NCBI RefSeq assembly: GCF_012932495.1
Contig: NZ_JABCNG010000001.1
Span: 2,170,001-2,234,000, forward strand
DNA from: Novosphingobium sp. SG919
Lineage (GTDB): Bacteria; Pseudomonadota; Alphaproteobacteria; Sphingomonadales; Sphingomonadaceae
DNA length: 64,000 bases
Reading direction: 5' to 3'
The notes under the pieces are model-generated. The model saw only the letters and a list, made by a program, of their open reading frames with translations. It was not told where the DNA came from and ran no database searches. The position numbers and the translations under genes were made by a program. Positions within the stretch are counted from its first letter, which is position 1. Every line of letters begins with the position of its first letter. This document shows, one piece after another, positions 45,964-54,086 of the stretch.

Positions 45964-48063
45964 TCAGAACTTCACGCCCAGTTCCACGCCATACTGGCGC
46001 GGCGCGTTGTAGCTGGCCAGCGTGGACGTGCCATAGGCGTGGGCGCCCACCGCCATCGGCGTGCGCTCGTTGCTGAGATTGCGGCCGATCGCGGAGAGCG
46101 ACCAGGCCCCGCGCTGCAGCGTGACTTTGGCATTGAAGAATGTCTTGGGCCCGGTTTCGAGCGAATTGGCCACGTCCCAATAGACATTGCCGCGGTGCGC
46201 CATGTCACCGTGCACGACCAGCGTGAATGCGTCCGACAGCGGCGCTTCGTAATCGATCCCCGCCTGGGCGGTGAAGCGGTAGATCTGCGGAATGACGTGG
46301 TCGTAATAGGTATCGGGGTCTTCGGGCAGGTACGATTTGATCTTCACATCGGAATAGCCGACTGAACCCGACAGGCTGAGCCCGCGGGTGGGCCGGATCG
46401 TCAGTTCCGCCTCGGCACCCAGGACCTGCGTCTTGTTGATGTTCGAAATCGCGGTGTAGATGCCCACGCCTTCGACCACGCGCGAGGTGGAGAACTGTTG
46501 CCCGCGGAAATCGGTGTAGAACAGCGCTCCGTTCAGCGTCACCATGCTGCCGGCCAGATTGCTCTTGAAGCCCAGTTCGTAGTTGTCGGCCGTTTCGGGC
46601 TTGTAGGTCAGGAACATCTCCGCGCTGCTTGGGTTGAAGCCACCCTTGCGATAGCCGCGCGAATAGCTCGCATAAGTGAACAAGTCGGGCGACCACTTGT
46701 ACGATACCGAAGCCTTGCCCTGCGGTTCGGAGAACTTCTGCTTGAGCTGCTTGGGCCCGGTCGAGGCGGGATCGAGATCGTCGTAGGTCTGGTGCTCCCA
46801 GTCGTAGCGGAAGCCGCCGGTCAGCTCGACCCGGTCGGTGATCTGGTAGGAAACCTGCCCGAACAGCGCGAAGGTCTTGTAGGTCCGCTTGGTATCGCTG
46901 TGCGAGAAGAACACCGGCGGATTGCCGGCATAGCCATAGTTGCTGGTGTAGAAACGCCGCTCATCCTGGTAATAGCCACCCACGTTCCACTTGAGCGGCC
47001 CGGCGCCGTTCGAAGTCAGGCGCAGTTCCTGCGACCAGGTTTCGTCGAGGAAGAAGACGTTCTGCGTATAGTTGTCGGCCGCCGAGAAATCGCCGTCCGC
47101 CGTGGTGTAGTCCCGCCCGCGCGAATAGGCGGTGATCGCCGTCAGCGTGGCGAAATTGGGAATGGTCCAATCGCCCTTGAGCGAATAGGCGCGCAGTTTG
47201 GTCCGAACGATGCCCGGCTGGTTCTCGCTGGGATTGGGCACCGTATCGCGGAAATCGACATCTGGCACAGGCGCCAGCCACAGGCCGCCGACCTTGCTGT
47301 CGGTGGTCGAAGCGCTCAGCGCCAGCGTGAAGTCCGCGGTCGGCGTGAAGATCAGCGATCCGCGCGTGGTCACGCCCTCGCCGAAATCGGCATTGAGCGG
47401 GTTGGCCAGATTCTTGATCAGGCCATCGCCTTTGTAAGCCGTGGCACCGAACGTGAAGTAGAGCTTGTCCTTCACGATCGGGCCGGAAATGCTGCCGATC
47501 GCCCGCTTCTCGTTGCCCGAGAGATATTGCGCCGAAACACTGCCGGTGAAATCGTTGGTCGGCTTGCGCGTCACGATATTGATCGCGCCGGCAATCGCAC
47601 CGCCGCCATAGAGCGTGCCCTGCGGCCCGCGCAGTATCTCGATCTGCGAGACGTTGACCAGTTCCTGCTGGAAGAACATCTGGCCGGGCTGGACCACCCC
47701 GTCCACCACGGTGGCAAAGGGAAATTCGCCGTCGCGGCCCAGGGTGGTGAAGCCCCGGAACGATACCGTCTTGTACCCCGGATAGAGCCCGTCGAGCACG
47801 ACAAGGTTGGGCGTCAGGCGCACGGCGTCCTGCAGGGTGCGCAAGTCCGAATTGGCGATCTTGGCGGCGGTGACCACGCTGATCGGGTCGGCCACGGTCT
47901 GCGCCGTCTCGTTGCGCTTGCGCGCGGTGACGGTGATTTCATTGGGCGCGAGCGTGTCGGACGCGTCTGCCTGCGGGGCTGCCTGCGCAAGGGCGGTCGT
48001 CGGCGCGAGAGTCGCGGCCGTGAGGGCCGCTGCCGATATCGCTGTCAGATAGTGCATCTTCAT
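45964..48063 (-). CDS. TonB-dependent receptor of the glycoside cluster
   Basis: Outer-membrane receptor of 699 residues with a signal peptide (MKMHYLTAISAAALTAATLAPTTALA), a plug domain (TVTARKRNETAQTVADPISVV, QIEILRGPQGTLYGGGAIAGAINIVT) and a beta-barrel ending in VELGVKF. An in-frame ATG 15 bases upstream is possible. No carbohydrate-binding or FecR-signalling extension is present. It is the first gene of the operon with Gdh3, GMC and TIM-barrel proteins, so it probably imports the glycoside these enzymes oxidise. Confidence 0.9.
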   Translation of the reverse strand: MKMHYLTAISAAALTAATLAPTTALAQAAPQADASDTLAPNEITVTARKRNETAQTVADPISVVTAAKIANSDLRTLQDAVRLTPNLVVLDGLYPGYKTVSFRGFTTLGRDGEFPFATVVDGVVQPGQMFFQQELVNVSQIEILRGPQGTLYGGGAIAGAINIVTRKPTNDFTGSVSAQYLSGNEKRAIGSISGPIVKDKLYFTFGATAYKGDGLIKNLANPLNADFGEGVTTRGSLIFTPTADFTLALSASTTDSKVGGLWLAPVPDVDFRDTVPNPSENQPGIVRTKLRAYSLKGDWTIPNFATLTAITAYSRGRDYTTADGDFSAADNYTQNVFFLDETWSQELRLTSNGAGPLKWNVGGYYQDERRFYTSNYGYAGNPPVFFSHSDTKRTYKTFALFGQVSYQITDRVELTGGFRYDWEHQTYDDLDPASTGPKQLKQKFSEPQGKASVSYKWSPDLFTYASYSRGYRKGGFNPSSAEMFLTYKPETADNYELGFKSNLAGSMVTLNGALFYTDFRGQQFSTSRVVEGVGIYTAISNINKTQVLGAEAELTIRPTRGLSLSGSVGYSDVKIKSYLPEDPDTYYDHVIPQIYRFTAQAGIDYEAPLSDAFTLVVHGDMAHRGNVYWDVANSLETGPKTFFNAKVTLQRGAWSLSAIGRNLSNERTPMAVGAHAYGTSTLASYNAPRQYGVELGVKF

Positions 48064-48462
48064 GATCAAAACCCCCATGAGCCAATTCGGTAGGCACCAC
48101 CGCACCGGACGGCACGTGCCACGTGCTATTGCTGCTCCTGCCTGCGCCGTACGTCTTGCCGCGCACGGTCGCATCGCTTGCGGCACGGCGCGCCTGCTTC
48201 GCGCGCACCGGTTGAACCGCTGCCTGGGTGTGATGGTCACAGCAATGGCACGCGGGATCAATGCGATCGCCATCCCGCTTTCATTGTCGCTGGCGCAAAT
48301 TAGGTCGTGGGGATCAAGGCAGGCTGCCGCTTTAGGAAAGTGCCCGCGTCCGGACTGCCGAGTGAATTTATGGGCACGCGGAGGCGCGGAGATCCTATTT
48401 GTCCGGAATCGCCCCAGTTGCGGACATTGTCTTCTCGCCCAATCCAACGATAGAGTAGCCCC
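48064..48462. other. 399-base gap upstream of the TonB receptor
   Basis: Separates the receptor gene from the tRNA-like sequence. It must contain the receptor promoter on the minus strand, but I could not single out hexamers. Open frames here are continuations of the receptor frame and lack start signals. Confidence 0.45.
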
Positions 48463-48541
48463 GCTAGCGTGACGGAATTGGTAGACGTATCGCAAGAGCG
48501 ATCCCGGCAACGGGTGGGGGTTCGATCCCCTACCGCTGGCA
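48463..48541 (+). pseudogene. degenerate tRNA-Leu-like sequence
   Basis: Seven-base acceptor arms GCTAGCG / CGCTGGC pair (one G-U) and are followed by discriminator A. The D-arm ACG-GAATTGGTAGA-CGT is the Leu signature. A long variable arm (CCCG-GCAA-CGGG) and a T-arm with TTCGAT are present. The anticodon arm is abnormal: four base pairs (ATCG/CGAT) with a six-base loop CAAGAG lacking the invariant T33, and the T-arm carries an extra base. At 79 bases it is shorter than a normal tRNA-Leu, and CCA is not encoded. A tRNA pseudogene or tRNA-derived element is more likely than a working tRNA. Confidence 0.6.
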
Positions 48542-48589
48542 ACTCTCGCCCACTTGCGGACCATCGCCATATCGACGAAAATAGTCCCG

Positions 48590-48934
48590 ATGGATCGTTC
48601 CCGCTTGATACACCGGCACGGATGGCGCGGAGCGGCAATCGGCACTCTGATAGCGCTTGCGGCGATCGTGGCTGCGGTTTGGTCAGGGGGAGCAGGTCAC
48701 GGCTCTTATGTCGCTGCTCGCGCACTTTTCCTGTTCTCTATGCTTCTGACGTTGCGCGAACGGAGCATTGGGCCAATTGGGATCGGCGTGGGTCTGGCTC
48801 AGTTTCCGCTGTACGGCACACTGATCGGCAGCGCCATAGCCACAAAAAATTACCGCGCCGTTGGTGTTGCGGCGGCTGCCCACCTCGTTGCCAGTCTCGC
48901 CTGTTTTTCGGGAACCCTGAGTGCTTTCGCTTAG
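48590..48934 (+). CDS. small hypothetical membrane protein
   Basis: Protein of 114 residues with about three hydrophobic segments (AAIGTLIALAAIVAAVW, AALFLFSMLL-like, VGVAAAAHLVASLACF) and a short basic N-terminus (MDRSRLIHRHGWRG). I do not recognise the family. It follows the tRNA-like sequence by 48 bases. There is no strong ribosome binding site, but the even spacing of hydrophobic helices supports a real membrane protein. Confidence 0.55.
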   Translation: MDRSRLIHRHGWRGAAIGTLIALAAIVAAVWSGGAGHGSYVAARALFLFSMLLTLRERSIGPIGIGVGLAQFPLYGTLIGSAIATKNYRAVGVAAAAHLVASLACFSGTLSAFA

Positions 48935-49021
48935 TGAACGAATGACCGCTTCCCACCACTTGACGACAAAGGCACCGTCGCCGTGCAACGGTGCCTTCGC
49001 GCGCAAGAACAGGGGTTGGCG

Positions 49022-49429
49022 TTACGCCCGAATGGTGGCGATCGCTTCGATCTCGATCAGGAATTCGGGCATGGCCAGCGCCTGGACGCCGACGATGGTG
49101 TTGGCGGCGGGCATGGCACCGCCATAGAACGCGCCCAGTTCGGGACCGATCGCGCCCAGCATCGACACGTCGTAGTTTACCACGAAGGTGCGCAGGCGCA
49201 GCACTTGCTCCGGGCCGATGCCCAGCGAGTCCAGCACGGCCTTGATATTGGCCAGCGCCTGGCGCGCCTGAAGGCCCACGTCGCCGACGCCGACGACGGT
49301 GTAATCCTTGTCCCAGGCGACCTGCCCGGAGAGATGCACCGTGCCGGTGGCCTCATCCAGAGTGGCATGGGAGAAACCGTATTGCACGCTGGGATAGAGC
49401 GTTTCGGGATTGATGCGGGTGCTGGTCAT
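49022..49429 (-). CDS. RidA-family protein
   Basis: Protein of 135 residues with the YjgF/YER057c/UK114 fold: NPETLYPSVQYGFSHATL, TVHLSGQVAWDKD, then NIKAVLDSLGIGPEQVLRLRTFVVN and the C-terminal FLIEIEAIATIRA. The Arg at the trimer-interface active site (the R of VLRLRTF) is consistent with imine deaminase activity. It is the last gene of the flavin dehydrogenase operon; RidA proteins hydrolyse reactive imines made by amino-acid-oxidising flavoenzymes, which fits the upstream genes. Confidence 0.88.
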   Translation of the reverse strand: MTSTRINPETLYPSVQYGFSHATLDEATGTVHLSGQVAWDKDYTVVGVGDVGLQARQALANIKAVLDSLGIGPEQVLRLRTFVVNYDVSMLGAIGPELGAFYGGAMPAANTIVGVQALAMPEFLIEIEAIATIRA

Positions 49430-49459
49430 GTCGAATACACTTTCGCGAGGTTGCAACGA

Positions 49460-49951
49460 TCAATCGACCAGTTCGAGCTGGTGGCCCCACGGGTCCTGAA
49501 TATAGAGGTTCTTCTTGCCGGCGAGCGGGCCTTCACTGATCTCGATCACTTCCATCGGCGTGCAGCCATGAGCAGCGAGATAGCGCGCGGCCTTCTCGAC
49601 ATCGTCGACCTTGAGGCCCAGGTGATGGCCACCCCAGTCGCAGTTGCGCGGCAGCACGGCGCCGCGATCGGCGGGCTTGTCGTATTGCACCAGCTGGAAA
49701 TTGAGATTGGGCGTCAGCTTGAGCATGATCAGCCGCAGGCAGGCGCCCGGCACGTTGACGTGCGCGGCCATCCAGTCGCGGCCATCGGCGCCCACCGGAA
49801 TGTCGGCCGCGTCGATCGGCCCCATGCGGAACAGTTCGCTTGCCCCGAGCACGTCGATGTAGAATTTCGCCACGGCATCGGCATCCTGGACCGTCCATGA
49901 CACATGGTCGGCCTCGATGAAGACGGGACGGTCAAGGGCGGGCTCGGTCAT
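49460..49951 (-). CDS. VOC-superfamily (glyoxalase/dioxygenase-like) protein
   Basis: Protein of 163 residues with two betaalphabetabetabeta modules: EADHVSWTVQDADAVAKFYIDVLG supplies the first His, GGHHLGLKVDDVEKAARYL the second module, and DPWGHQLELV the C-terminal Glu, a metal-site pattern of the vicinal oxygen chelate family. GGAG lies six bases before the chosen ATG. Function could be lyase, isomerase or epimerase. It lies between the flavin dehydrogenase and RidA genes, a combination I cannot match to a known pathway. Confidence 0.82.
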   Translation of the reverse strand: MTEPALDRPVFIEADHVSWTVQDADAVAKFYIDVLGASELFRMGPIDAADIPVGADGRDWMAAHVNVPGACLRLIMLKLTPNLNFQLVQYDKPADRGAVLPRNCDWGGHHLGLKVDDVEKAARYLAAHGCTPMEVIEISEGPLAGKKNLYIQDPWGHQLELVD

Positions 49952-50065
49952 GCGCATCTCCGGGCTGGGAACGGCTGTCAGCCTAAGCCGGGCCGTGTGC
50001 GCTGCAATGGCGGGCCTTGAACGAAAATGTTGCGCGCCGCGCAACATCCCGGGCCCGCGTGCCGC

Positions 50066-51478
50066 TTATGCGGGGCCGTCCAGCATGTCCGCGATCGACA
50101 CCGCGCGGGCGGGGAAGCGCGCGCGAAACCCGGCGACGTCGCGCTCGGCACAGCCGCGCGCAGCAGCAATGCGGCGGATCAGCGCATGTTCGCAGCTGCG
50201 CCCCTGGCACAGGCCCATGCCCGCGCGGCAGCGCAGCTTGATCGCGCTGGCACCATAGGCCTGGCCGAGATGGCCGGCATCGGCAATCGCGGCATCGACC
50301 GCGCCGGCGGAAACATCCTCGCAGCGGCACAGCAGCGTTTCGCCCGCTGCCTCGGGCAGAAAGGCACACGGATCGGCAACCGCCCGCAGCAGGTCGATGA
50401 AGCCCTGCATCCGCGCGCGGGCGCGGCGCACCTGGCGCATGGCACGCTGCGCCGCCGGCTCGCCCAAGGCGCCGGCATCGCGCGCCATGCCGATCCCGGC
50501 CAGGGCGCCCTCTACCATGGCGGCATCGCTGCCCGCCACGCCGGTCGTCTCGCCCGCGACATAAAGACCAGGCACGCTCGCGCGCATCGCATCATCGTGC
50601 ACGGCTTCCCAGCCGCCGGCCGGACCGGACCAGCGCACCCGTGCGCCGATCTGCCGCACGAGATCGGCTTGCGGCAGGAAACCATAGCATTGGGCAGCAA
50701 CATCGCAGGCCAGGGCCTCCTCGCCGTGGGTGCCGGCAATCACCACCCGCATCACGCCCTGGTCCGATCCTTCGCAGCGCACGACAGGCGCGCTGAAACG
50801 CACCGGCACGCCAGAACGTCGCAGCGCGGCAAGGCCGGCTGCTGCCGCCAGCAGCGGCGCGGGCGTCCACAGCGCGCGGGCCAGATGCGCCAGCGCGGCC
50901 TTGGCGATCACGGCAAAGGGCTGGGCAAAGCAGACCGCATCCACCCGTCCGCCCGCCGCCACGATTTGCTGCGCCAGCACGATCATCAGCGGATGGGTGC
51001 CGAACAGCACGATACGCTGGCCAGGCAGCACCTGCTGTGCCTTGACCAGGGTCTGCACCGCGCCCGCGCTCATCACGCCGGGCAGCGTCCAGCCCGGCAG
51101 CGCCACCGGCATGTCATAGCAGCCCCCCGCCACCAGCACGCGCCGCGCCCGCACGTCGCGCAGGCCCTCGCACCCATCGGACAGGGAAAGGACGAAACCG
51201 TCCGCGTCGGGCGCAATGCCCAGCACCGAAACGCCGCCCCGCCAGTGGAGCGCCTTGTCCGCCGCGACGCGCGCGAGCAAGGCGCGCGCCTGGCGGTAGG
51301 GCGCACCGTCCAGCCAACCGGCCACCGCGAACGTGGCGGGCGGCTGGCGGAGGATCTGGCCGCCCGGCCGCTGCTGCTCGTCGACGATGCAAGTGGAAAG
51401 CCCGGCCGCCAGTGTGCGCTCGGCCGCCGCCAGCCCGGCGGGACCGCCGCCGACGATCGCCACGTCGTAGGCGCTCAT
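50066..51478 (-). CDS. FAD-dependent dehydrogenase subunit, HcnB/OoxA/hydroxyproline dehydrogenase type
   Basis: Flavoprotein of 470 residues: GGGPAGLAAAE at 10-20, a second dinucleotide fold near 150 (GQRIVLFGTHPLMIV), GLYVAGETTGVAG near 335 and a C-terminal BFD-like [2Fe-2S] domain with Cys in LCRCEDVSAG and KLRCRAGMGLCQGRSC. This is the alpha subunit type of hydrogen cyanide synthase, octopine/nopaline oxidase and D-hydroxyproline dehydrogenase. It overlaps the [2Fe-2S] gene upstream (ATGA). The DapA-family gene in the operon points to an imino acid substrate. Confidence 0.88.
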   Translation of the reverse strand: MSAYDVAIVGGGPAGLAAAERTLAAGLSTCIVDEQQRPGGQILRQPPATFAVAGWLDGAPYRQARALLARVAADKALHWRGGVSVLGIAPDADGFVLSLSDGCEGLRDVRARRVLVAGGCYDMPVALPGWTLPGVMSAGAVQTLVKAQQVLPGQRIVLFGTHPLMIVLAQQIVAAGGRVDAVCFAQPFAVIAKAALAHLARALWTPAPLLAAAAGLAALRRSGVPVRFSAPVVRCEGSDQGVMRVVIAGTHGEEALACDVAAQCYGFLPQADLVRQIGARVRWSGPAGGWEAVHDDAMRASVPGLYVAGETTGVAGSDAAMVEGALAGIGMARDAGALGEPAAQRAMRQVRRARARMQGFIDLLRAVADPCAFLPEAAGETLLCRCEDVSAGAVDAAIADAGHLGQAYGASAIKLRCRAGMGLCQGRSCEHALIRRIAAARGCAERDVAGFRARFPARAVSIADMLDGPA

Positions 51479-51777
51479 GCCGCCGCCTCCGGATCGCGGG
51501 TGGTGATGCGCAGGCCCGGCTCGACCGGGACAAGGCACGCCCGCAGCCGGCGCCAGGGCCCGTCTCCGCGCGCGATCCACACGGTGCATTCAGCGCAAGT
51601 ACCCATGTTGCAGAACATCCCGCGCGGCCGCCCCCCGCGATCGTCGCGAAACCGCCGCGTGTCCGAAGCCAGCACGGCCACCGCGACGGTTTCACCCGGA
51701 TAGGCGCGCAAAGCGACTCCGTCGATCAGGACCGTGATCGACGCCGGGCGCGCGACATTGTCTTCGATCCGCTTCAT
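51475..51777 (-). CDS. small [2Fe-2S] subunit of the flavin dehydrogenase, HcnA-like
   Basis: Protein of 100 residues with a plant-type ferredoxin motif: Cys56, Cys61, Cys64 and Cys81 (FCNMGTCAEC then RACL). It matches the gamma/HcnA subunit of the three-part flavin dehydrogenases and carries electrons between the two FAD subunits. It overlaps genes on both sides by four bases, so subunit synthesis is coupled. Cyanide synthase is unlikely because the operon also holds a DapA-like gene and a symporter. Confidence 0.88.
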   Translation of the reverse strand: MKRIEDNVARPASITVLIDGVALRAYPGETVAVAVLASDTRRFRDDRGGRPRGMFCNMGTCAECTVWIARGDGPWRRLRACLVPVEPGLRITTRDPEAAA

Positions 51778-52997
51778 GGCAGCACCGCAAAGGCATCGAG
51801 GTGGGCAAAGCGGCGCGGCTGGAACAGCGCCAGCGGCCCGGCCCCGATCCCCTGCGCGCTTCCTTGCGCTATCGTCTGCGCGAGCAGGCGCGCCAGCACC
51901 GGGCCCAGCGTGAACAGCGAGCCGCCCGCCGCGACGAACAGGCCTGGCGCCGCTGCAATCTCGCCCACGATCGGCAGCTGGTCGGCCGAAATGCAGGTCG
52001 TGCCCGTCCAGGTCCGCAGCAGCGCGCGGCGCTTGAGCAGGGGCATGACGCGCGCCGCCACGGCCAGGTTGGCGCGCAGGTTCGCTCTGTCCATAATCGC
52101 GGGCTGGTCCAGATCGGGCGTGCCGTCCGCGCGCTTTGCCAGCCGGGAGGCCCAGCCGCCGCCGATCAAAAGGTTGCCGTCCTCGGTCTGCTTCATCGAC
52201 AGCCGCGCGCCGACATGCTGGATCAGGTAGGGCAACACCGGCTCGGTCCGGTCGGTCACGCTCATCATCAGAGGCGCGGCATAGAGCGGCACGTTGAGCC
52301 CGAGCAGCCCGGCCAGGTGCGGCACCCGGTGCCCCGCCGCCAGCAGGACGCGCGGCACCTGGACGGCAAGCGCGCCATCGGGCCCGTCGAGGGTGACACG
52401 ATAAGTGCCATCGCGCGCCATGGCCATGGCGGTTACCGCCGTGCCGGTGCGGATCTGCGCGCCCTGCGCCTGGGCACCAGCGGCATAGGCATCGACCAGA
52501 ATGCGTGGATTGGCATGGCCTTCGCTTTCCAGCCAGGCCGCCCCGGCCAGCGCCGGCGAGAGACAGGGTGCCCGCGCGCGCAACTGCGCGGCATCGAGCA
52601 GTTGCGTATCGAGGCCCAGCGCGTTCTCGCGCGCCACCTTGAACGCGAGCAGGTCCATGTCCGCTTCGGTTTCGGCCACCATCAGCCCGCCGTGCATGGC
52701 CACGTCGAGCGGGCGGCCCAGCAGGTTTTCCAACCCGCGCCATTCCTCGATCGCCAGGCGGTTGAGCGTGACGATGCGCGCGCCGTCGACGGCAGCCTGC
52801 TCGCCCTGTTCCAGGAAGCGGCGCTCGATCTGGAAATGCAGCGAGCCGGCGTTCTGCCCCGAAGCGCCGGCATTGGGATGCCCGCGCTCCACCAGCAGGA
52901 CCTTGAGCCCCAGCCGCGCCAGATGCCAGGCCGAAGCCGCACCGACGAGGCCGCCCCCGACGATCAGGATATCGAAGCTGGTGGGTACGGCCGCCAT
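51774..52997 (-). CDS. FAD-dependent amino/imino acid dehydrogenase subunit (DAO family), HcnC/OoxB-like
   Basis: Protein of 407 residues of the D-amino-acid-oxidase family: GGGLVGAASAWHLARLG at the N-terminus for FAD, ASGQNAGSLHFQIERRF, then GHRVPHLAGLLGL and the C-terminal AAGGSLFTLGPVLARLLA. It oxidises a secondary or primary amine. The start lies two bases after the stop of the DapA-like gene, and the stop overlaps the [2Fe-2S] gene. A D-hydroxyproline or similar cyclic imino acid is the best guess from operon content. Confidence 0.88.
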   Translation of the reverse strand: MAAVPTSFDILIVGGGLVGAASAWHLARLGLKVLLVERGHPNAGASGQNAGSLHFQIERRFLEQGEQAAVDGARIVTLNRLAIEEWRGLENLLGRPLDVAMHGGLMVAETEADMDLLAFKVARENALGLDTQLLDAAQLRARAPCLSPALAGAAWLESEGHANPRILVDAYAAGAQAQGAQIRTGTAVTAMAMARDGTYRVTLDGPDGALAVQVPRVLLAAGHRVPHLAGLLGLNVPLYAAPLMMSVTDRTEPVLPYLIQHVGARLSMKQTEDGNLLIGGGWASRLAKRADGTPDLDQPAIMDRANLRANLAVAARVMPLLKRRALLRTWTGTTCISADQLPIVGEIAAAPGLFVAAGGSLFTLGPVLARLLAQTIAQGSAQGIGAGPLALFQPRRFAHLDAFAVLP

Positions 52998-52999
52998 GG

Positions 53000-53926
53000 T
53001 CAGATCATATCGAGCTTTCGCAGCGTCGCGGCAATGCTTTCGCGATCGGCCTGGCTCACCGCCAGCAGCGGCTTGCGCACCGCGCCGCCGGGCAGGCCCA
53101 TGGCATCGAGCGCCGCCTTGAGAATGGCGGGGCCCGAACCGAACCGGCCGATCAGGTCTGGCGTGTACCATTCCTCCATCAGCACGCGGTCCTTGCGCCC
53201 GCATTCGCGCGCGCCCTCCACGTCGCCGGCCCAGAGCTTGTCGTAGAAGCCGGTCTGGTTGCGCCCCAGCACGCCGCCCGCGCCCATCGTGCCATCGCCG
53301 CCGTGGACGCGCAGCATGGTCAGGCCCAGTTCGTCCATCGGGAAGCCGAACACGCGCACCTGCTCGTGCAGCGCAAAGAAGGTTTCGGCAAAATGCGTGA
53401 AGCGCGGCGTCGATTGCTTGATCGCCACCACCGCGTCGATCTCGGCCAGGCGGCGCAGCAGATCGAGCGGCATGTCCACGCCCGTGCCCGGCGGCCAGTT
53501 GTAGACGCAGATCGGCAGATCGATCGCCGCGCCGATTTCCTCGTAGAAGGCGACGATTTCTTCGCCGCGCGGGCGGATATAGGGCGGCGGCGTGATCAGC
53601 ACGCCTTCAAAGCCGCAGGTCGCTGCATGCTGGGCATAGGCGATCGTCTCACGCGCGGTGAAGCTGGAACAGCCGGCGATCAGCGGCAGGCGCTTGCCCA
53701 TCTGCGCGCCGGCCACGGTGAACAGGCGCGCCCGCTCGGCCGGGGTCATGCTGGTCCACTCGCCGGTCGTGCCGGCCAGCACCAAGCCATGCATGCCCTG
53801 GTCGACCAGCCATTCGAGCAGCAGGCCGATGCCCTGATCGTCCAGGCCCTCTTCCCCGAGGAACGGCGTCGTGATCGCAGGGATGTACCCCCGCCAGTTG
53901 ACCCGCGACCGCTTGCTGACTGCCAT
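53000..53926 (-). CDS. DapA/NAL-family lyase or deaminase
   Basis: TIM-barrel Schiff-base enzyme of 308 residues. The catalytic Lys is at about 170 (VVAIKQST), Tyr at about 142 (CVYNWPPG), and GTTGE at 52-56. In the family it could be a pyrroline-4-hydroxy-2-carboxylate deaminase of the hydroxyproline pathway, an aldolase, or a dihydrodipicolinate-synthase-like enzyme. AAGGA precedes the ATG. Its direct coupling to a flavin dehydrogenase of the D-hydroxyproline type favours the deaminase role. Upstream in-frame starts would add an unmatched leader and are rejected. Confidence 0.87.
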   Translation of the reverse strand: MAVSKRSRVNWRGYIPAITTPFLGEEGLDDQGIGLLLEWLVDQGMHGLVLAGTTGEWTSMTPAERARLFTVAGAQMGKRLPLIAGCSSFTARETIAYAQHAATCGFEGVLITPPPYIRPRGEEIVAFYEEIGAAIDLPICVYNWPPGTGVDMPLDLLRRLAEIDAVVAIKQSTPRFTHFAETFFALHEQVRVFGFPMDELGLTMLRVHGGDGTMGAGGVLGRNQTGFYDKLWAGDVEGARECGRKDRVLMEEWYTPDLIGRFGSGPAILKAALDAMGLPGGAVRKPLLAVSQADRESIAATLRKLDMI

Positions 53927-54086
53927 TCTTGCGTCCTTGTTCCTGACCTGCGCCGCCCCGGCCGAGCTTTTTTGAATCCCGGCTCGGTTGCCCGCTTTCA
54001 TCACGACCGATGCCAGCGGGTCAGGTTTCCAACAATGGCGCGTATCGGGCGAATGCGTTGCATCGTGCGCAACGTAAGCGAAGCGC

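Noticed and set aside
48554..48589. Earlier in-frame start of the small membrane protein
   Set aside because: It would add a short polar leader with no ribosome binding site; the ATG at 48590 gives a cleaner basic N-terminus.
50066..52997. Hydrogen cyanide synthase (hcnABC)
   Set aside because: Subunit architecture matches, but the operon contains a sodium symporter, a DapA-like enzyme and RidA, which suit amine catabolism rather than cyanogenesis.
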